A stretch of DNA of 64,000 nucleotides from Thauera humireducens (GTDB lineage Bacteria > Pseudomonadota > Gammaproteobacteria > Burkholderiales > Rhodocyclaceae). Where the stretch lies: contig NZ_CP014646.1 of assembly GCF_001051995.2 (NCBI RefSeq), positions 3,658,001 through 3,722,000 on the forward strand, read 5' to 3'. Positions 55,814 to 64,000 of this stretch are shown piece after piece (within the stretch, counting starts at the first letter, position 1; each line of letters starts with the position of its first letter). The translations under genes were made by a program, and so were the position numbers. The notes under the pieces are model-generated. The model saw only the letters and a list, made by a program, of their open reading frames with translations. It searched no databases and had not been told where the DNA came from.

Positions 55814-55921
55814 GATGCGATCAGCGGCGAAATGGCCGGCCATTCTAGGTTAAAAGGCCGGCATCGTTGAAAAATGCTCGACGCACCGCCGGACATCCCG
55901 CGCCGCGGGATGCGTGCGTAA

Positions 55922-56614
55922 TCAGTCCGTGCGCAACTGATACGGGGTCGGGTCGGGGATGCCTGCCGCCTCGAAGCCGGCGGCGCGCAGGCGGCAGGCT
56001 TCGCAGCGGCCGCAGGCGCGGCCGTCGTCGTCGGCCTGGTAGCAGGTCACCGTGATGCCGTAGTCGACCCCGAGCGCGACGCCGCGGCGGATGATGTCGG
56101 CCTTGCTGAGTTCGATCAGCGGCGCATGGATGTGCAGCCTCGCGCCTTCGACCCCAGCCTTGGTTGCCAGGTTCGCCATGGTTTCGAAGGCCTGGATGAA
56201 CTCGGGGCGGCAGTCGGGGTAGCCGGAGTAGTCCACGGCATTGACGCCGACGAAGATGTCCTGCGCGCCCAGCACCTCCGCCCACGCCATCGCGATCGAC
56301 AGCATCACCGTGTTGCGGGCAGGTACGTAGGTGACCGGGATGCCGCCGTTGTCCTCGTTCTCGGGCACGGCGATGCCAGGGTCGGTCAGCGCGGAGCCGC
56401 CGAACTGGCCGAGATTGACGCGGGCAAGGCGATGCTCCTTCGCACCGAGGGCCTGCGCGACCCGGGCGGATGCGGTCAGTTCGGCAGCATGGCGCTGGCC
56501 ATAGGCAACCGACAGCGCATAGGTCTCGAAACCCATGTCGCGCGCGATGGCGAGGCAGGTGGCGGAGTCGAGGCCGCCCGAAAGCAGGACGACGGCGCGT
56601 TTGGCGTGGTTCAT
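55922..56614 (-). CDS. queC: 7-cyano-7-deazaguanine synthase
   Basis: A 230-residue enzyme that converts 7-carboxy-7-deazaguanine to preQ0 with ATP and ammonia in queuosine synthesis. The PP-loop SGGLDSATC is at residues 12-20, and the zinc cysteines are in [20 protein letters not shown]. The length is typical. It follows queE on the same strand. The frame continues upstream to 57094 inside queE without similarity, so [14 protein letters not shown] at 56614 is the start. Confidence 0.96.
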   Translation of the reverse strand: MNHAKRAVVLLSGGLDSATCLAIARDMGFETYALSVAYGQRHAAELTASARVAQALGAKEHRLARVNLGQFGGSALTDPGIAVPENEDNGGIPVTYVPARNTVMLSIAMAWAEVLGAQDIFVGVNAVDYSGYPDCRPEFIQAFETMANLATKAGVEGARLHIHAPLIELSKADIIRRGVALGVDYGITVTCYQADDDGRACGRCEACRLRAAGFEAAGIPDPTPYQLRTD

Positions 56615-56655
56615 CGAAGCGGGTTCCGGCGAGGATGTGCGCAGCGCGGTCCGGA

Positions 56656-57324
56656 TCAGCGTCCGCGCGCGTCGTTCCAGAGGATCTTGTGGAGTTGCAG
56701 CTGAAAGCGCACGGGCAGGCGGTCGCGCACGATCCATTCGGCCAGCTGCGCCGGATCGAGTTCGCCGGCGACCGGGGAAAGCAGCACAGTACAGCGTTCG
56801 GCGAGCCGATGAGTGGCGATCTGCTGCTTCGCCCACGCGTAATCGTCCGCGTTGGCGAGCACGATCTTGACCTCGTCGTCGGCCTTCAGCTGGGCGATGT
56901 TGTCGTAAAGGTTGCGCTCCACCTCGCCCGACCCCGGCGCCTTGAGATCCATGATGCGCGACACGCGTGGGTCTGCCGCGCCGATGTCGAGTGCACCGCT
57001 GGTTTCGAGCGAGACTGCGTAGCCGGCGTCGCACAGGGCGCTCAGCAGCGGCAGGCAGCCTTTCTGCGACAGCGGTTCGCCGCCGGTGACGCACACGTGC
57101 TTGAGGCCGTGACGCGCTACCTCGGCGAGAACCTCGTCGAGCGACCGGTTTTCGCCGCCAGTGAAGGCGTAGGCAGTGTCACACCAGCTGCAGCGCAGCG
57201 GACAGCCGGTGAGACGGACAAACACGGTCGGCAGGCCGACCCACGTCGACTCGCCCTGAATCGAGGCAAAGATTTCGGTAATGCGCAGCTTGACGGCGGG
57301 TGCCGTCATCGTCGCTTTCGTCAC
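56656..57324 (-). CDS. queE: 7-carboxy-7-deazaguanine synthase
   Basis: A 222-residue radical SAM enzyme ring-contracting carboxy-tetrahydropterin to 7-carboxy-7-deazaguanine. The cluster motif CPLRCSWC is the canonical CxxxCxxC of QueE, followed by TGGEPL. The start is GTG at 57324, with GAGG seven bases upstream; an ATG five codons later is the alternative and would give 217 residues. It precedes queC and follows cpoB on the same strand. Confidence 0.94.
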   Translation of the reverse strand: MTKATMTAPAVKLRITEIFASIQGESTWVGLPTVFVRLTGCPLRCSWCDTAYAFTGGENRSLDEVLAEVARHGLKHVCVTGGEPLSQKGCLPLLSALCDAGYAVSLETSGALDIGAADPRVSRIMDLKAPGSGEVERNLYDNIAQLKADDEVKIVLANADDYAWAKQQIATHRLAERCTVLLSPVAGELDPAQLAEWIVRDRLPVRFQLQLHKILWNDARGR

Positions 57325-57333
57325 GACTACGCC

Positions 57334-58047
57334 TCAGCGCTGGCCCAGGCGCTGCCTGGCGACTTGTGCGGCGTTGCTCTGCGGGTAGCGCTCGACCAGC
57401 GCCTGCAGGGTGCGGCGGGACGTGGGGGCATCGCCCAGTGCCTGCTGGCTGTTGGCCAGGCCAAGCATGGCGTCGGGTGCGACGTTCTCATTCGGCCAGC
57501 GCGTCAGCACGGTGTTGAAATGCTTGTTGGCAGCGTTGACGTCCTTGGCCTGCAGGGCGGCATTGCCGGCCCAGAAATGCGCGCCGGCGCTGAAACTGCC
57601 CGACGGGTATTTGGCGAGGAAGGCGTCGAAGGCGGCGAGCGCCTCGCTGTGCTTGCCGTCCTTGAGCAGGTTGAGGGCGGCTTCGTACTCGCCGGACTCC
57701 GCGGCCGGATCGGCATTGGCTGCACCCGCGCCCGGGCCGGCGCTTTCGATCTGGCGCAGACGGGTGTCGAGATCGACATAGAAGTCCCGCTGCCGCTGCT
57801 TGAGGGTTTCAACCTCGTTCACCAGCAGTTCGATCTGGCCGTTCAGGCGCGCCACTTCGGCACGCAGCTGTTCGTTCTGGTTGGCGAGCTCGAGTTGGCC
57901 ACGGCTGGTGGTTTCGAGCCGGCTTTCGAGATCCTGGCGCATTTCGGTGATCTGGCGACGGGCCTCGGCGTCATCGAACAGACCCGCTTGCGCGGGTCCG
58001 GCCGATGACAGTGCGAGCAGCGCCGCCAGCGGCAGCAGGCGCTTCAT
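57334..58047 (-). CDS. cpoB: Tol-Pal system protein CpoB/YbgF
   Basis: A 237-residue periplasmic coordinator of peptidoglycan synthesis and outer-membrane constriction. A signal peptide (MKRLLPLAALLALSSAGPAQA) is followed by a coiled-coil trimerisation segment (about 28-95) and C-terminal TPR repeats (about 118-237). It sits last in ybgC-tolQRAB-pal-cpoB, starting one base after the pal stop, which is the conserved order. The frame is open upstream without a signal peptide, so the ATG at 58047 is used. Confidence 0.95.
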   Translation of the reverse strand: MKRLLPLAALLALSSAGPAQAGLFDDAEARRQITEMRQDLESRLETTSRGQLELANQNEQLRAEVARLNGQIELLVNEVETLKQRQRDFYVDLDTRLRQIESAGPGAGAANADPAAESGEYEAALNLLKDGKHSEALAAFDAFLAKYPSGSFSAGAHFWAGNAALQAKDVNAANKHFNTVLTRWPNENVAPDAMLGLANSQQALGDAPTSRRTLQALVERYPQSNAAQVARQRLGQR

Positions 58048-58048
58048 C

Positions 58049-58564
58049 TCAGAACTCGCCCGAGTACAGCATGTCGCCGCGACGGTTCTCGGCGTAGCAG
58101 GCTTCGGAGGCGTCGTCGCAACGCGGCTTCTCTTCACCCAGGCTGACGGACTCGATCTGCGCTTCCTTGGCGCCCAGCAGCATCAGTGCCTGCTTGACGA
58201 CGTCGGCACGCTTCTGGCCCAGCGCCAGGTTGTACTCGCGGCTGCCGCGCTCGTCGGTGTTGCCCTGGATGAGCATCTTCATCTGCGGGTTCTGCACCAG
58301 GAAGCGGGCGTGCGCTTCGACCAGCGGCTTGGCTTCCGACTTGATGACGTAGCTGTCGAAGTCGAAGAACACGCTGCGCTTGGACAGGATGTTGTTCGGA
58401 TCGGTCAGGGCGGCAATGCCAGAACCCGACGGGCTGCCGGCGGTGACGGTGGTGACGCCGGCGCCGGAACGGTCTTCGACCTTGGTGGCGGCGGTGTCGG
58501 TGCCGGTGCTCGAGCACGCGGCGAGGACGAGCGACAGCAGGGCGGGGAGTGCAAGTTTCTTCAT
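58049..58564 (-). CDS. pal: Peptidoglycan-associated lipoprotein Pal
   Basis: A 171-residue lipoprotein. The lipobox LAAC puts the lipidated cysteine at residue 17. The OmpA-like peptidoglycan-binding domain (about 60-171) has FDFDSYVIKSE, GNTDERGSREYNLALGQKRAD and the diaminopimelate-binding Asp/Arg pair. It is the outer-membrane end of the Tol-Pal bridge and binds TolB. A 50-bp gap separates it from tolB. Confidence 0.97.
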   Translation of the reverse strand: MKKLALPALLSLVLAACSSTGTDTAATKVEDRSGAGVTTVTAGSPSGSGIAALTDPNNILSKRSVFFDFDSYVIKSEAKPLVEAHARFLVQNPQMKMLIQGNTDERGSREYNLALGQKRADVVKQALMLLGAKEAQIESVSLGEEKPRCDDASEACYAENRRGDMLYSGEF

Positions 58565-58614
58565 GGGTGATGCTCCGGTTGCTTGAGTTGAAGACAGCAG
58601 TGATTACAGCTTTT

Positions 58615-59895
58615 TTATTGCCGCGGCTGCGGACCCCAGGCGGGCTCGCGCACATCGGCTGCCTGCACCGTCAGGCGTTGCTTCACCCGTCCATCCGACG
58701 ACACCGCGGACAGCACGCCCCGACCACCGCTTTCGGTGGCGTAGAGGATCATGCGGCCGTTGGGAGCGAAGCTGGGGGATTCGTCACGCGCCGAATCGGT
58801 GAGGATCGTCGTCTGGCGGGTGGCAAGGTCTTGCACGGCCACCTGGAAGCGGCCGGCATTGCGGGTGATGAAGGCCAGCAGCGTGCCATCCGCCGAGAGG
58901 CGCGGAGTCACGTTGTAGCTGCCGTCGAAGGTCACCCGCTGGGCACTGCCGCCGCCAGCGGAGATACGGTAGATCTGCGGGCTGCCGCCGCGATCGGAGG
59001 TGAAGTAGATGTTGCTGTCGTTGCCCCAGAAGGGTTCGGTGTCGATGCCCGAGGAACTGGCCAGGCGGCGCACGCCTGAGCCGTCGGCGTTGAGCACGTA
59101 GAGCTGGGACTGGCCGTCCTTGGTCAGCACGACGGCGAGCTGGTTGCCGTCCGGTGACCAGGTGGGTGCGGAGTTCGAGCCCTTGAAGTTGGCGACCACG
59201 CGGCGCTGACCGGTGGCGAGCGTATGTACGTAGATGATCGGCTTCTTCTGCTCGAAGGAGACGTAGGCCAGGCGCTGGCCGTCCGGCGACCAGGTAGGCG
59301 AGATGATGGGCTCGCGCGAGCGCAGTGCCGTTGCGGCGTTCATGCCGTCGGCGTCGGCGACCTGCAGCTCGAAGTTGGGGCCGCTCTTGATGACGTAGGC
59401 AATGCGGGTCGAGAAGTAGCCCGGCTGCCCGGTGAGCTTCTCGTACACGAAATCGGCGATGCGATGCCCGATCAGGCGGTTCTGCGAGGCCATCATCGGC
59501 ATGGCCATGGCGCCGAGTTCGAGCTGCTTCTGCGTGTCGAACAGGCGGAAACGCACGTCGTAGCGTCCGCCGCCGAGCGGAATGACGCTGCCGGTCAGGA
59601 CGGCATCGGCACCGCGGCCGCGCATGGCGGGCAGATCGGGCATGGCCGACTCGGGCAGCGCGAGCGGACCGAGGTCGACGAGGCTGAACAGGCCGCTGCG
59701 ATCGAGGTCCGCGCGGACGACGTCGGTGACGCTGTTCGGCAGCTGGCCTTCATTCTCGAAGATCGGAATGATCACCGGGAAGCGCGATGCGCCTGCACCG
59801 GTGATCTCGATGGACAGTTGGGCGCGGGCGCCAAAGGCGAGGCTGGCGAGCGCGAGAATCAGCAGGAGGCGGAAGGCGGTGAGGAATCGGATCAT
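58615..59895 (-). CDS. tolB: Tol-Pal system beta-propeller protein TolB
   Basis: A 426-residue periplasmic protein: signal peptide (to about residue 25), an N-terminal alpha/beta domain, then a six-bladed propeller with repeated SPDG(Q/N)xLA motifs (for example SPTWSPDGQRLAYVSFEQ). It binds Pal and the C-terminus of TolA. The length is standard. An AT-rich stretch with TATAAT upstream may give it an internal promoter. Confidence 0.97.
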   Translation of the reverse strand: MIRFLTAFRLLLILALASLAFGARAQLSIEITGAGASRFPVIIPIFENEGQLPNSVTDVVRADLDRSGLFSLVDLGPLALPESAMPDLPAMRGRGADAVLTGSVIPLGGGRYDVRFRLFDTQKQLELGAMAMPMMASQNRLIGHRIADFVYEKLTGQPGYFSTRIAYVIKSGPNFELQVADADGMNAATALRSREPIISPTWSPDGQRLAYVSFEQKKPIIYVHTLATGQRRVVANFKGSNSAPTWSPDGNQLAVVLTKDGQSQLYVLNADGSGVRRLASSSGIDTEPFWGNDSNIYFTSDRGGSPQIYRISAGGGSAQRVTFDGSYNVTPRLSADGTLLAFITRNAGRFQVAVQDLATRQTTILTDSARDESPSFAPNGRMILYATESGGRGVLSAVSSDGRVKQRLTVQAADVREPAWGPQPRQ

Positions 59896-59916
59896 GTGGG
59901 CGTACTCCAGCCGCGG

Positions 59917-59945
59917 ATTATATAGACAAATTAAGTAGATAAGGC
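59917..59945 (-). promoter_or_regulatory. Candidate internal promoter for tolB-pal-cpoB
   Basis: The 54-bp tolA-tolB gap is strikingly AT-rich and holds a perfect minus-strand TATAAT (59917-59922), 22 bases before the tolB start codon. The -35 region is poor (GCCTTA at 17-bp spacing), so strength is uncertain. Confidence 0.45.
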
Positions 59946-59949
59946 AGAC

Positions 59950-60846
59950 TTACTCGTCTGCCAACGGGCGGAACTTGAACTCGATCGTGCGCTGGAAAAG
60001 GCTCTGGTTGGCGGGTAGCGGCAGCGGGCTCGAGCGGCGGATCGCACGCTCGATGGCCTCATCCAGCGCAGGGACGCCCGACGAGCGCTTGAGCCGGATG
60101 TTGAGCACCTCGCCCGAAGGCAGCTGATCGACCTCGAACGTCGCCTCGGGGTTTCCGCTGAGGCCCGGCGGACGCAGCAGATTGCCGCGCACCTTGGTGG
60201 CGATGGCGAGCTTGTACTTGTCCATGTCGCCCTGGGCGCCGGCGCGTGCGGATTCCTGCTTGAGCAGGCCCTCCAGGCGCGCGTTCTGTGCGGCCTGTGT
60301 TTCCTGCGCGAGCAGTTGCTTCATGTAGTCGTCCTGCACCGGCTTGGGCTCGGGCTTGGCCTCCGGCTTGGGTACTGGTTTCGGCTCCGGCTTGGGTTGC
60401 GGCTTGGGCGGTTCGGGCTTGGGCTCCGGTTTGGGTTGGGGCTTGGGCTCGGGTTTCGGCTCCGGCTTGGGCGCAGGCTTGGGCGGCTCCGGCTTCTTCT
60501 CCGGCGCCTTTGTGGCGATCTCGGGTTTGGGTGCGGGCTTGGGTGGCTCGGGCTGCGGTTTGGGTTCCGGCTTCGGCTCCGGCTTCACTTCGGGCTTGGG
60601 TTCCGGCTTGGGCTCGGGTTTCGGCTCCGGCTTGGGGGGCGGAGTCGGTTCCGGCTTGGGCGCGGGCGCGGGTGCGGCGACGCGCGGCGCGCTGGCAAGG
60701 CTGACCTCCAGTGCGGCGGGGGGCGCGCTCTGCCAGCGTATCCCGAAGAACAGGAACAGGAACAGGCCCAGGTGGACCGCGACGGTCAACCCGAGGGATT
60801 GCCATTTGCCCGGCGCTTCGCGGGGCGTTGCTGCGCGTTCCCTCAT
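59950..60846 (-). CDS. tolA: TolA cell-envelope energy-transducing protein
   Basis: A 298-residue protein with one N-terminal membrane segment (about 17-35), a long Pro/Lys/Glu spacer (about 60-170, PKPEPKPEP repeats) and a C-terminal TonB-like domain (about 205-298). It links TolQR in the inner membrane to TolB/Pal. The start overlaps tolR (ATGA). The spacer is of the extended polyproline type rather than the helical type of enterobacteria. Confidence 0.94.
   Translation of the reverse strand: MRERAATPREAPGKWQSLGLTVAVHLGLFLFLFFGIRWQSAPPAALEVSLASAPRVAAPAPAPKPEPTPPPKPEPKPEPKPEPKPEVKPEPKPEPKPQPEPPKPAPKPEIATKAPEKKPEPPKPAPKPEPKPEPKPQPKPEPKPEPPKPQPKPEPKPVPKPEAKPEPKPVQDDYMKQLLAQETQAAQNARLEGLLKQESARAGAQGDMDKYKLAIATKVRGNLLRPPGLSGNPEATFEVDQLPSGEVLNIRLKRSSGVPALDEAIERAIRRSSPLPLPANQSLFQRTIEFKFRPLADE
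60338..60666 (-). repeat. Degenerate PKPEPK-coding tandem repeats in tolA
   Basis: Short units reading GGCTTGGGCTCCGG on the plus strand recur about every 6-12 bases and encode alternating PKPEP blocks. Such repeats change length easily by slippage, in frame, and would alter TolA's reach across the periplasm. Confidence 0.7.
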
Positions 60847-61256
60847 CGACTTGCAGAACTCGTCTGAGTCTGAAGGCTGATCTTCTGCACGCCTGCGTTA
60901 CGGGCGGCTTCGAGCACGTCGATCACCTTCTGGTAAGGCAGCTTGCTGTCCGCCGCGACGAGAAAGGGTTGCGCCGCGTTCTTGGCTAAAGCTTCGCTGA
61001 CCGCGCGCTGGAACTCGGTGTTGCTCACCGGGCGGGAGGCGCCGCTGGTCGCTGCGCGAAGAGCCAGCGCGCCGTCGGCCTTGACCTCGATGACGATCGC
61101 CTCGGTCGGCGTGGCAGACACCTGGCCGGCCGAGGGTACGTTGATCGTGCCGGTCTGGATCATCGGCGCGGTGACCATGAAGATCACGAGCAGCACCAGC
61201 ATCACGTCGATGTAGGGCACGACGTTGATCTGGTTCATGAGACGGCGTTGGCGCAT
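60843..61256 (-). CDS. tolR: Tol-Pal system protein TolR
   Basis: A 137-residue ExbD/TolR protein: cytoplasmic N-terminus, one membrane segment ([21 protein letters not shown], with the essential proton-path aspartate) and a periplasmic domain. Working with TolQ, it uses the proton gradient to drive TolA. The ATG at 61256 has GGAG seven bases upstream; a GTG one codon earlier is the alternative. It is coupled to tolA by ATGA. Confidence 0.96.
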   Translation of the reverse strand: MRQRRLMNQINVVPYIDVMLVLLVIFMVTAPMIQTGTINVPSAGQVSATPTEAIVIEVKADGALALRAATSGASRPVSNTEFQRAVSEALAKNAAQPFLVAADSKLPYQKVIDVLEAARNAGVQKISLQTQTSSASR

Positions 61257-61274
61257 CACAGGTCTCCGGGGCCG

Positions 61275-61943
61275 TCAGCGCAGGTTACGCTGCAGGATGT
61301 TGGAGAACTCTTCCATGAAGCTCTCGAAGCGGATGCCGAGGCGGTCGATGTCGTGCGCGAAGCGGTTGTAGGCGACGACGGCCGGGATCGCGGCGAACAG
61401 GCCGATGGCAGTGGCGACGAGCGCTTCGGCGATGCCGGGGGCGACTTGGGCCAGTGTGGCCGAGCCGACGCTGGACAGGCCGCGGAACGAGTTCATGATC
61501 CCCCACACGGTGCCGAGCAGGCCGATGTAGGGCGACACCGAGCCGACCGAGGCGAGGAAGGCGAGGTGTGCCTCAAGGTCGTCGACCTCGCGCTGATAGG
61601 TGGCGCGCATCGCGCGGCGGGCGCCGTCGAGGATGGCCGAATGATCGTGGCCCTTGGCGCGCAGCTTGGTGAACTCGCGGTAACCGGCTTCGAAGATACG
61701 CTCCATGCCGCCGGTCTCGTGACGCGTGGCGGCCTCGAACAGGGTATTGAGATCACCGCCGCTCCAGAAGTCACGTTCGAATTCGTCGGTCTGGGCACGT
61801 GCGGCGCGGATCTGGAACCACTTGCGGAAGATCCAGTACCAGGAGACCAGTGAGAGCGTGGCGAGCAGCGCCATCACCAGTTGGACGAGGACGCTGGCCT
61901 GGCTGATCAGGCTGAGAATGGAGAGGTCGTGAGTGACGGTCAT
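61275..61943 (-). CDS. tolQ: Tol-Pal system proton channel subunit TolQ
   Basis: A 222-residue ExbB/TolQ protein with three membrane segments, the last two carrying the conserved SVGSVSPYIGLLGTVWGIMNSF and GIAEALVATAIGLFAAIPAVVAYN. It forms the channel with TolR. The start at 61943 overlaps the ybgC stop (ATGA). The frame is open upstream inside ybgC without similarity. Confidence 0.97.
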   Translation of the reverse strand: MTVTHDLSILSLISQASVLVQLVMALLATLSLVSWYWIFRKWFQIRAARAQTDEFERDFWSGGDLNTLFEAATRHETGGMERIFEAGYREFTKLRAKGHDHSAILDGARRAMRATYQREVDDLEAHLAFLASVGSVSPYIGLLGTVWGIMNSFRGLSSVGSATLAQVAPGIAEALVATAIGLFAAIPAVVAYNRFAHDIDRLGIRFESFMEEFSNILQRNLR

Positions 61944-62401
61944 GCGAAGCTTCTTTCGAAGAGGGAATGCAGGTCGGCCGGAATGGATGCCGGTTTCTGG
62001 CGGCGGGTGTCGATGCAGGCCACTAGGACCTGCGCGGTAAACAGAAGTTGCCCCTGGCGACGGATCGCCTGGTCGAACAGGAGGCTGGCGCGGCGCAGTG
62101 TTGCGATGCGCGTGACGACCTCGAGTGCGTCGTCGAGGCGAGCGGGGGCAAGGTAGTCGGCTTGCACCGATCGCACGACGAAGGCCGTGCCGGCAGATGT
62201 CATCATCGCCTGCTGCTCGAAACCGAGCGCCCGTAGCCATTCGGTGCGGGCCCGCTCGCAGAAGCGCAGATAGTTGGCGTAGTAGACGACACCGGCCGCG
62301 TCAGTGTCCTCGTAATAGACACGGACGGGCAGCACAAAAGACGGCTGCGCAGGCGATGTCTCGTCTGACGCAGCCGCTGTGGCGGGGGAGTTCAGTTGCA
62401 T
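61940..62401 (-). CDS. ybgC: Acyl-CoA thioesterase YbgC
   Basis: A 153-residue hotdog-fold thioesterase. VYYEDTDAAGVVYYANYLRFCERARTEW is the family signature, with the catalytic aspartate in EDTDAAG. It hydrolyses short-chain or phospholipid-related acyl thioesters and is the usual first gene of the tol-pal operon, coupled to tolQ by ATGA. The first about 20 residues are a non-conserved extension, so a later start is possible. Confidence 0.95.
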   Translation of the reverse strand: MQLNSPATAAASDETSPAQPSFVLPVRVYYEDTDAAGVVYYANYLRFCERARTEWLRALGFEQQAMMTSAGTAFVVRSVQADYLAPARLDDALEVVTRIATLRRASLLFDQAIRRQGQLLFTAQVLVACIDTRRQKPASIPADLHSLFERSFA

Positions 62402-62568
62402 TGCAGCATTCTATCCGAGCCCCGGTGCAAGGGAAGGGGGGCGGTGATGCCGAGTTTTGCAAAACGTAATGGGCCGCGGTGGGCGCCAACCCAGCCGCGC
62501 TGCAGGAAGTGCTATCCTTGACCGAGAATCTTTCGGGACTGCATCGATCATTCAGGACGGACGGCGGC

Positions 62569-63744
62569 GTGGCAATTCCTTTTTTCGGTCGGAAACCAAC
62601 GGGTAGCGCTGCGCCCGCGGGGAAAGAGCCGTCCGTGAAAGGCGACAGCTTCACCCTCCCGCCCCCGCCTACGGAACTGTCCGAACTCGATTTCGCCGCG
62701 ACCGATGCGGGGCGCGGTCTGGCCGAGGTCGAGGTTCAGGAGGTCGGTGCGGGGATCGGCGCCGCCTACGAGGAAGCTGCGGTTCTCTACGCAAACGGCA
62801 ATGTGGCCGAAGCCGAGCAGGTGCTGGTCGCCACCTTGGACGAGCCGTCGTCGAATCCCGGCGAGGGCTTGTGGATGATGCTGCTCGACCTCTACCGCTT
62901 GACGGGGAAGCGCCAGCAGTTCGAGTCGCGGGTGCTCGACTACGCGACGCGCTTCGAGCGTTCGCCACCACCTTGGGTCGATCTGTCGGTCGGCGTCGCA
63001 AAGCCGGCCCAGCCGCGCCCCTCGACGGTCAGCCTGGCAGGAAGCTTGTCGGCACAGGCCGAGGCGCAGTTGCGACAGATCGCGGTCGCCGCGCGTCGGA
63101 CGGGCTCTGCCCGCATCGACGTCGGCCGGCTCAAGGGCTTGGGTGACGGCGCTTGCGGGCAGCTGCGCGCGGTGCTCGACGAGCTTGCAGCCGAACGGAT
63201 CAAGGTCTCTCTGGTCAATGTAGGGCCGCTGGTCGATGAACTCGGCAAACGCGTCGAGGCCGGGCGCGCGGAAGATCGCGACACCTGGCTGCTGTTGCTC
63301 GAACTGTTGCAGCACTCGGGCGACGAGGAGCGCTTCGAGAACCTTGCCATCGACTATGCGATCACGTTCGAGGAGTCGCCGCCCTCATGGAAAGGCCTGC
63401 CGCCCCCGGCAGCGGCCATTTCAGGAATGAAGCCGGTGACGACACCCGATCCCGCCACGACACCGGAGCAGGACGGGTTTGCGCTGGAAGGAGAGCTCTG
63501 TGGCGCATCGAACGACGCGCTCAAGCGTTTTGCTGCCTACGTGGCCGACCGGCGCGAGGTGACGGTGAACTGTACGCAGTTGCGCCGGCTGGATTTCGTC
63601 TGCGCGGGGCAGTTGTTCAACATCCTCGCGACGCTCCAGGCTCAGGGTAAACTTGTGGGCCTACGCAACGTCAATGCCATGGTTGCCGCACTGCTGCGGG
63701 TCATGAGCGTCGACCAGGTCGCGCACGTCACGCTGCGCAGTTAG
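62569..63744 (+). CDS. Duplicated helical-repeat/STAS-domain protein
   Basis: A 391-residue cytoplasmic protein built as two copies of a module: a helical pair ([36 protein letters not shown], and [36 protein letters not shown]) and a STAS-like domain (about residues 145-215 and 300-385; [20 protein letters not shown] and [20 protein letters not shown]). The order is helical pair, STAS, helical pair, STAS. STAS domains act as anti-sigma antagonists or in toluene-tolerance MlaB. The start is GTG at 62569, after AGGACGG. It is divergent from ybgC. The role is unknown. Confidence 0.8.
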   Translation: MAIPFFGRKPTGSAAPAGKEPSVKGDSFTLPPPPTELSELDFAATDAGRGLAEVEVQEVGAGIGAAYEEAAVLYANGNVAEAEQVLVATLDEPSSNPGEGLWMMLLDLYRLTGKRQQFESRVLDYATRFERSPPPWVDLSVGVAKPAQPRPSTVSLAGSLSAQAEAQLRQIAVAARRTGSARIDVGRLKGLGDGACGQLRAVLDELAAERIKVSLVNVGPLVDELGKRVEAGRAEDRDTWLLLLELLQHSGDEERFENLAIDYAITFEESPPSWKGLPPPAAAISGMKPVTTPDPATTPEQDGFALEGELCGASNDALKRFAAYVADRREVTVNCTQLRRLDFVCAGQLFNILATLQAQGKLVGLRNVNAMVAALLRVMSVDQVAHVTLRS

Positions 63745-63762
63745 AACTCATTGCATCATCGA

Positions 63763-63781
63763 CGCCGGCCTTCAGCCGGCG
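63763..63781 (+). other. Stem-loop at the hslV ribosome binding site
   Basis: CGCCGGC (63763-63769) pairs with GCCGGCG (63775-63781) around a CTTCA loop, ending at the GAGG of the hslV Shine-Dalgarno. It may end the upstream transcript poorly, or stabilise or control hslV mRNA, as a 5' stem-loop does in E. coli hslVU. Confidence 0.5.
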
Positions 63782-63791
63782 AGGAATCGGC

Positions 63792-64000
63792 ATGGAACAA
63801 TATCGCGGCACCACCATCCTGTCGGTGCGGCGCGGCAATCGCGTTGCGCTCGGCGGGGACGGCCAGGTCACCCTGGGCAACATCGTCATCAAGGCGTCGG
63901 CGCGCAAGGTCCGCACGCTCTATGACGGCAATATCCTCGCGGGGTTTGCGGGCGGCACGGCCGACGCGTTCACGCTCTTCGAGCGCTTCGAGGCCAAGCT
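63792..64000 (+). CDS. hslV: ATP-dependent protease subunit HslV (partial)
   Basis: The first 69 codons of HslV, cut by the window end. [29 protein letters not shown] is the family N-terminus; the catalytic threonine is exposed after removal of the short propeptide (TTIL). It forms the proteolytic core with HslU, which should follow outside the window. GAGGAATCGGC precedes the ATG. Confidence 0.96.
   Translation, partial: MEQYRGTTILSVRRGNRVALGGDGQVTLGNIVIKASARKVRTLYDGNILAGFAGGTADAFTLFERFEAK

Noticed and set aside
60338..60666. Repeat tract as a CRISPR or satellite array
   Set aside because: Units are short, variable and in frame, and code the TolA spacer; there are no spacers or cas genes.

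Overview
The window is high-GC DNA coding densely on both strands. It fits a betaproteobacterium of the Rhodocyclales type (Thauera/Azoarcus relatives). Pointers are aromatic catabolism (pobA), a complete leucine/isovalerate (liu) pathway, a periplasmic quinohemoprotein amine dehydrogenase, the ybgC-tolQRAB-pal-cpoB block next to queE-queC, and rapZ. The placement rests on gene content and composition, not on a marker-gene search.

Layout. 0-8.1 kb is metabolic core: a HAD phosphatase, pobA with a divergent AraC-type pobR, a secreted beta-helix-like protein, glutamate dehydrogenase, a LysR regulator and L-serine deaminase. 8.3-16.0 kb is a type I restriction-modification locus in the order hsdR-fic-hsdM-hsdS. 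Its Fic gene is preceded by two identical palindromes, and a G9 run sits exactly at the hsdM/hsdS overlap. 16.1-19.4 kb holds a thioesterase, a cupin, a secreted protein of unknown function and a single-gene SLOG-TIR protein, a likely nucleotide-signalling immunity effector. 19.4-31.6 kb is a leucine/isovalerate degradation regulon: an AraC-type regulator, isovaleryl-CoA dehydrogenase, both methylcrotonyl-CoA carboxylase subunits, methylglutaconyl-CoA hydratase, an acyl-CoA synthetase and HMG-CoA lyase. Two near-identical 29-bp sites with tandem TGGCA half-sites mark its two transcription units. A beta-propeller protein coupled to a MoaD/ThiS-like protein is embedded between them.

31.7-48.5 kb is an amine-oxidation region. 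After two DUF1289 genes and a metallo-hydrolase comes the full qhp set: qhpF-qhpE-qhpG, the regulator qhpR on the opposite strand, then qhpA-qhpD-qhpC-qhpB. A porin, an aldehyde dehydrogenase, a 41-codon ORF and a divergent CcmF-like heme-handling membrane protein follow. QhpD and QhpG modify the gamma subunit QhpC in the cytoplasm, QhpE removes its leader, QhpF probably exports it, and the mature subunit assembles with diheme QhpA and propeller QhpB in the periplasm. The aldehyde formed is oxidised by the dehydrogenase.

48.5-64 kb is mostly housekeeping: an AGCS symporter, rapZ, two small membrane genes, a Tat-exported dienelactone-hydrolase family protein, an extended IF-1, a DUF188 protein, tRNA-Lys(TTT) with its own promoter and terminator, a YedE-type transporter, queC-queE, the Tol-Pal operon, a duplicated STAS protein and the start of hslV, which is cut by the window end.

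The best candidates for something undescribed are the SLOG-TIR protein, the Fic-regulated and possibly slippage-switchable type I system, and the extended qhp locus with its own CcmF-like protein, mini-ORF and structured leader. No integrase, transposase, CRISPR array or prophage module was seen.
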